From Prevotella sp. UBA6387 (GTDB taxonomy: Bacteria > Bacteroidota > Bacteroidia > Bacteroidales > Bacteroidaceae): 16,325 nt of DNA. Below the pieces are notes generated by a model. That model had not been told where the DNA came from. It did no database searches and saw only the letters and a list, made by a program, of their open reading frames with translations. Shown piece after piece: positions 13,519-16,325 of this stretch. Every line of letters begins with the position of its first letter. Within the stretch, counting starts at the first letter, position 1. The translations under genes and the position numbers were made by a program. The DNA is taken from contig DJQL01000039.1 of NCBI GenBank assembly GCA_002437565.1, forward strand, positions 1-16,325, in the 5' to 3' direction.

Positions 13519-13547
13519 TTGCCATTGAAATAAAATCCGTAACTTTG
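13519..13547 (+). promoter_or_regulatory. promoter of the surface-protein operon
   Basis: TAACTTTG (13540-13547) is an exact -7 box. TTG at 13519-13521 is a plausible -33 element with an 18-bp spacer. The start should be near 13554, giving a leader of about 60 nt before the ATG at 13617. Confidence 0.75.
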
Positions 13548-13616
13548 CGCAAAAGTATTTGGTTTCCTTTATAGAGCTTTATATTTATTGCATATTAATT
13601 AATAATCGACATTCAG

Positions 13617-13841
13617 ATGACAAGAGATCATGTGTATGAGCGACCTGCCACAACTGTATTGCAGCTTGAGGAGGACTGCTGTTTGCTTGCTGGGTCCGAC
13701 GGACAAAATGACAAGAAATGGAATCTCGACAACAAAGAATTCCCCGACTTGAATACGAATCCAAAGGAAGAGAACCCTGACGAGATTGACGCCAAGAAAA
13801 ACAACTCTTGGGTATACGACAACGATTTATGGAAAGATTAA
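13617..13841 (+). CDS. 74-aa acidic small protein of unknown function
   Basis: The peptide begins MTRDHVYERPATTVLQLEEDCCLLAGSDG, followed by a hydrophilic tail rich in Asn, Asp, Glu and Lys that ends in Trp-containing NNSWVYDNDLWKD. There is no signal peptide or membrane helix. From general knowledge, Prevotella and Bacteroides genomes often encode short proteins of this shape: a Y-x-x-P-x-x-x-V-x-x-L-E start, a small hydrophobic LLA-G/S patch, and an acidic tail with Trp. They are often found just before genes for exported proteins. No function is established to my knowledge. It is the first gene of the operon, and the next start lies 10 nt after its stop. The CCLLAGS patch could be mistaken for a lipobox but follows no signal sequence. 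Confidence 0.75.
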   Translation: MTRDHVYERPATTVLQLEEDCCLLAGSDGQNDKKWNLDNKEFPDLNTNPKEENPDEIDAKKNNSWVYDNDLWKD

Positions 13842-13851
13842 AAACCTAAGC

Positions 13852-15039
13852 ATGAAAAAACTATTCACACTCACGCTCGCGCTTCTATGCGCCTGCCTGA
13901 CGACGCTGCGCGCCGCCGACTACACGGGCAGCGCGCCCGAGGCGGGCAAGGCCTACTATCTGCTCAACGTGCAGAAGGGCGAGTTTCTCAGTGCCGCAGC
14001 TGACGGCAACCTCTCCCTCGGAGGGGCGAAGTTGAGCGTCACGCTGTCCGACAAGAACAGCGATGGCTACTACACGCTAACAACCGACAAGGGAAAGCTC
14101 GCCGCCTCGCTGTGGGGCAAGCCCACCTGCGACGGCACGGGCAAGTACGACGAATGGACGCTGAGCCTCGTCAGCAGTGCCGACCAGACATACGCCATCG
14201 GCGCGCGAAGCAAGGAGGCATCGAGCGCGCAATGGCTCTTCTACAGCCAGCTGCTGCAAGACGTGCGCACTGAGCCGTTAAAGCCCGGCGAGGCATTCAA
14301 GCAAGGCCTGTGGAAGTTCGTCTCCGAAGACCAGCTCAACGACCAAGTGGTGACCCTCGACGAGACATCCGAGACCTACACCCAGCCCAGCATCGGCACG
14401 TCGGGCAGCGCGACGGTTCACCTCAAGCGCACGTTCACCACCAATAGCTGGAACTCGTTTTGCGTGCCGTTCGCCATTCCTGCCGACCAGCTCAAGGCGC
14501 AGTTCGGCGACAACGTACACGTGGCTGAGCTCACAGGCTTGACCGGGACGACAATCGACTTCACCTCACGTTCCGACATCGAGGCTGGCAAGCCTTACCT
14601 CGTGTACGTGACTAAAGAGACACCAACCGCAGGCTACTACACCTTCACAGGCGTGACCTCATTCGCCTCACAGCCCACAGACGTGACGGTGAGCGACGAC
14701 GAAGGCGAGAGCCTCACATTCAAGAGCAACTTCCAGAAAGCCACCGCCCAGAAAGGTGCCTACGTGCTGCGCAATAACAAGGTGTATCACTTGCAGAGCG
14801 ACATGGCCATCAAGGGCTTCCGCGCCATGTTAGTCCAGGGCAACGGCAGCGGCGCAAAGGTGTTCAGCGCATGGGCACTCGACGGCAACACCACAGGCAT
14901 CGGCAACGTCAACGCCTCCACCACGACGCGCTTCGACGTGTACAACGTCAGCGGACAGATGCTGCGCCATGCCGCCACATCGCTCGACGACCTGCCACAC
15001 GGAGTGTACATCGTCAACGGAAAGAAACTAACCAAATAA
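13852..15039 (+). CDS. secreted protein with putative type IX secretion C-terminal tail
   Basis: The 395-aa product has a signal peptide (MKKLFTLTLALLCACLTTLRA, residues 1-21). The N-terminal part, about 25-160, has the pattern of ricin-like or trefoil carbohydrate-binding modules in Prevotella surface proteins (GKAYYLLNVQKGEFLSAAADGNLSL, DGYYTLTTDKGKLAAS, later QWLFYSQ and LWKFVSEDQL). A second beta-rich module, about 195-345, has WNSFCVPFAIPADQL and IEAGKPYLVYV, common in this group. The last 34 residues (362-395), DVYNVSGQML to LPHGVYIVNGKKLTK, resemble the sorting tail read by the Por/type IX system. The start ATG at 13852 is set by the signal peptide, and a longer in-frame extension to 13786 overlaps the previous gene. 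No enzyme motif is visible, so binding or adhesion at the cell surface is the likely role. Confidence 0.75.
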   Translation: MKKLFTLTLALLCACLTTLRAADYTGSAPEAGKAYYLLNVQKGEFLSAAADGNLSLGGAKLSVTLSDKNSDGYYTLTTDKGKLAASLWGKPTCDGTGKYDEWTLSLVSSADQTYAIGARSKEASSAQWLFYSQLLQDVRTEPLKPGEAFKQGLWKFVSEDQLNDQVVTLDETSETYTQPSIGTSGSATVHLKRTFTTNSWNSFCVPFAIPADQLKAQFGDNVHVAELTGLTGTTIDFTSRSDIEAGKPYLVYVTKETPTAGYYTFTGVTSFASQPTDVTVSDDEGESLTFKSNFQKATAQKGAYVLRNNKVYHLQSDMAIKGFRAMLVQGNGSGAKVFSAWALDGNTTGIGNVNASTTTRFDVYNVSGQMLRHAATSLDDLPHGVYIVNGKKLTK

Positions 15040-15052
15040 ACCAACACGCGAC

Positions 15053-16325
15053 ATGAAAACACACATCAAGCAACATATCGTGATTCTCCTCGCCCTGCTC
15101 GCCCTCGTCGCCACGAAGGCCTTCGCGGCGGAGAAAAAGACGACCCTTTGGTCGAACTACTCGCCAAGCGGCACGACGTTCAGCCAGACCACCTCGATAG
15201 ACTTCTCAAGAGGTGACTATATCGAGGCGGAGATAGATTTGAGCACGTGCGGCACAAGCGTCTCCTTACAGAACCTCATCTCTTTCGGCGACGACATCGC
15301 CGAATGGAACTCTGGAAAGTATAACCTCCACTTGTACTACACTCATTCGGGAAAGTCGCTCCTAATGGACTACTTGACAAAAGGAGGCGACAAGCAAGAG
15401 ACGACCACCACGCTTTCTTCCACGACACTCAAACTGAAACTTTCGTCGGAGGGCCTCTCTGTCAATGGCACGACAGCCATCACAGCCAGCACGATCAGTG
15501 GTTTGCTCTCGCTCACAAGCATCCAAGTCGGATCACAGCAAGGCGACAACCACAGCTATGCCACATACAACGACGTTAGCATAACTGGCGAGGGCACAAC
15601 TTACGTCACCCCTCAAATGGGCAGTAGCTACTTTATCTGCGTGGCCAACACCACAAACTGTCTTACCCTCACAAGCGGAAAAATCAACGAGAGCGTAACC
15701 GTGGCAACCAAGGCCAATGCCGAGGGGCAGAAATGGACCGCGAAAAACAGCTTGAGCACATCAGGCTACAACTACAACTTCATCACAGCTCTCAATTCCG
15801 ACTTGGCACTCGACGCAGCTGCCAGCAACAGCAGTCTAAGTCCGCTCGTTTGGACTTCCGAGCATTCAAGTGGCCAAAGTGCCAATATCAACCAGGAATG
15901 GAAGTTGGTAAGCACAGGCAAAGGTGACAACACATATTATCTCTGTATTGCCTATAACGGCACGACCTATTATCTCGCCACGACAAGTACAAGAAACACC
16001 CTCGTTCGCACAAGCTCGCAAAGCTCCGCAACCGCTTTCGGCTTCATCAATACCGACACGAGCGGTAGCGGCACAACCGACCCTGACACTCCCTCCAACC
16101 CCGACCACGGTTCGTTCAACGTGAGCTGGATAAGCAACCAAAGCAAGGTGGGCGACTACAAGGAGGACGCTCACGCCACGTTCATCCCCTACGCAAGCGT
16201 GGAGCAGATGAAGGCTGACGCAAACTACGACAAGCCTTGGCTCACGCCAACAAAGGCCGACTACCTGAACCTCAACGGACAATGGAAGTTCAAGTATGTG
16301 GCAGGTTCCACAACCGGCCCCGGCA
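15053..16325 (+). CDS. secreted multidomain protein, probable GH2-family glycosidase (N-terminal part)
   Basis: The frame starts 13 nt after the previous stop and is still open at the window edge, with 424 residues visible. Residues 1-25 are a signal peptide (MKTHIKQHIV, hydrophobic core, cut near AFA-A). Residues about 28-185 form a beta-sandwich-like region (KTTLWSNYSPSG to YNDVSITGEG), perhaps a LamG-like module. Residues about 190-335 look like a ricin-type repeat (SYFICVANTTNCLTLTSG, later NTYYLCIAYNGTTYYLATTST). A Thr/Pro/Asp linker follows near 336-352. The last about 70 residues contain AHATFIPYASVEQM and YLNLNGQWKFKYV, which closely resemble the N-terminal sugar-binding domain of GH2 beta-galactosidases. 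The catalytic barrel would lie beyond the window. The call rests on that short stretch and is moderately sure. It likely works with the preceding surface protein on a glycan substrate. Confidence 0.7.
   Translation, partial: MKTHIKQHIVILLALLALVATKAFAAEKKTTLWSNYSPSGTTFSQTTSIDFSRGDYIEAEIDLSTCGTSVSLQNLISFGDDIAEWNSGKYNLHLYYTHSGKSLLMDYLTKGGDKQETTTTLSSTTLKLKLSSEGLSVNGTTAITASTISGLLSLTSIQVGSQQGDNHSYATYNDVSITGEGTTYVTPQMGSSYFICVANTTNCLTLTSGKINESVTVATKANAEGQKWTAKNSLSTSGYNYNFITALNSDLALDAAASNSSLSPLVWTSEHSSGQSANINQEWKLVSTGKGDNTYYLCIAYNGTTYYLATTSTRNTLVRTSSQSSATAFGFINTDTSGSGTTDPDTPSNPDHGSFNVSWISNQSKVGDYKEDAHATFIPYASVEQMKADANYDKPWLTPTKADYLNLNGQWKFKYVAGSTTGPG

Overview
The window reads as chromosomal DNA of a Bacteroidales bacterium, most likely Prevotellaceae. 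The evidence is the set of Bacteroidetes-type promoters (TAnnTTTG, often with a TTG about 18-20 bp upstream) in front of nearly every transcription unit, the rpsL-rpsG-fusA-rpsJ order, FadL-type and OprP-type outer-membrane barrels, and surface proteins with a C-terminal tail like those exported by type IX secretion. No insertion sequence, prophage, CRISPR array, tRNA or rRNA was recognised.

Layout. (1) 131-4349 is a phosphate/polyphosphate module: a phosphate-selective-type porin on the minus strand, divergent from an overlapping or abutting polyphosphate kinase-exopolyphosphatase pair (ppk-ppx) on the plus strand. The region between them carries both promoters and interleaved inverted repeats. 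(2) 4350-4529, the gap between convergent ppx and a FadL-like gene, holds a long palindrome, a promoter, and a sequence that folds as a three-way junction ending in a U tract. This is the best candidate for an undescribed small RNA. (3) 4530-6107 is the FadL-type channel. 6505-6990 is a ferritin with its own promoter and terminator. (4) 7196-10989 is a minus-strand str operon (rpsL, rpsG, fusA, rpsJ) with a strong promoter, structured gaps between its genes and a terminator directly after rpsJ. It therefore does not run on into rplC-rplD as the S10 operon of many bacteria does. (5) 11276-13293 is a DUF3737 beta-helix protein translationally coupled (ATGA overlap) to a MalY/PatB-type PLP enzyme, whose 3' end lies in a 22-bp tandem repeat array. 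(6) 13519-16325 is a tightly packed plus-strand operon: a 74-aa acidic protein without a signal peptide, a secreted protein with a putative sorting tail, and the N-terminal part of a large secreted protein whose last visible residues look like the start of a family 2 glycoside hydrolase. The window edge cuts this last gene.

How the parts work together. The porin would bring phosphate or phosphorylated compounds through the outer membrane while Ppk stores it as polyphosphate and Ppx releases it. The last operon looks like surface glycan binding or degradation. The str operon and ferritin are housekeeping. The most interesting items for follow-up are the 4440-4525 RNA candidate, the 220-bp rpsL-rpsG gap with a possible 31-aa ORF, the hairpin between fusA and rpsJ, and the repeat array at the end of the PLP-enzyme gene. 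All calls come from reading the sequence, without database searches.
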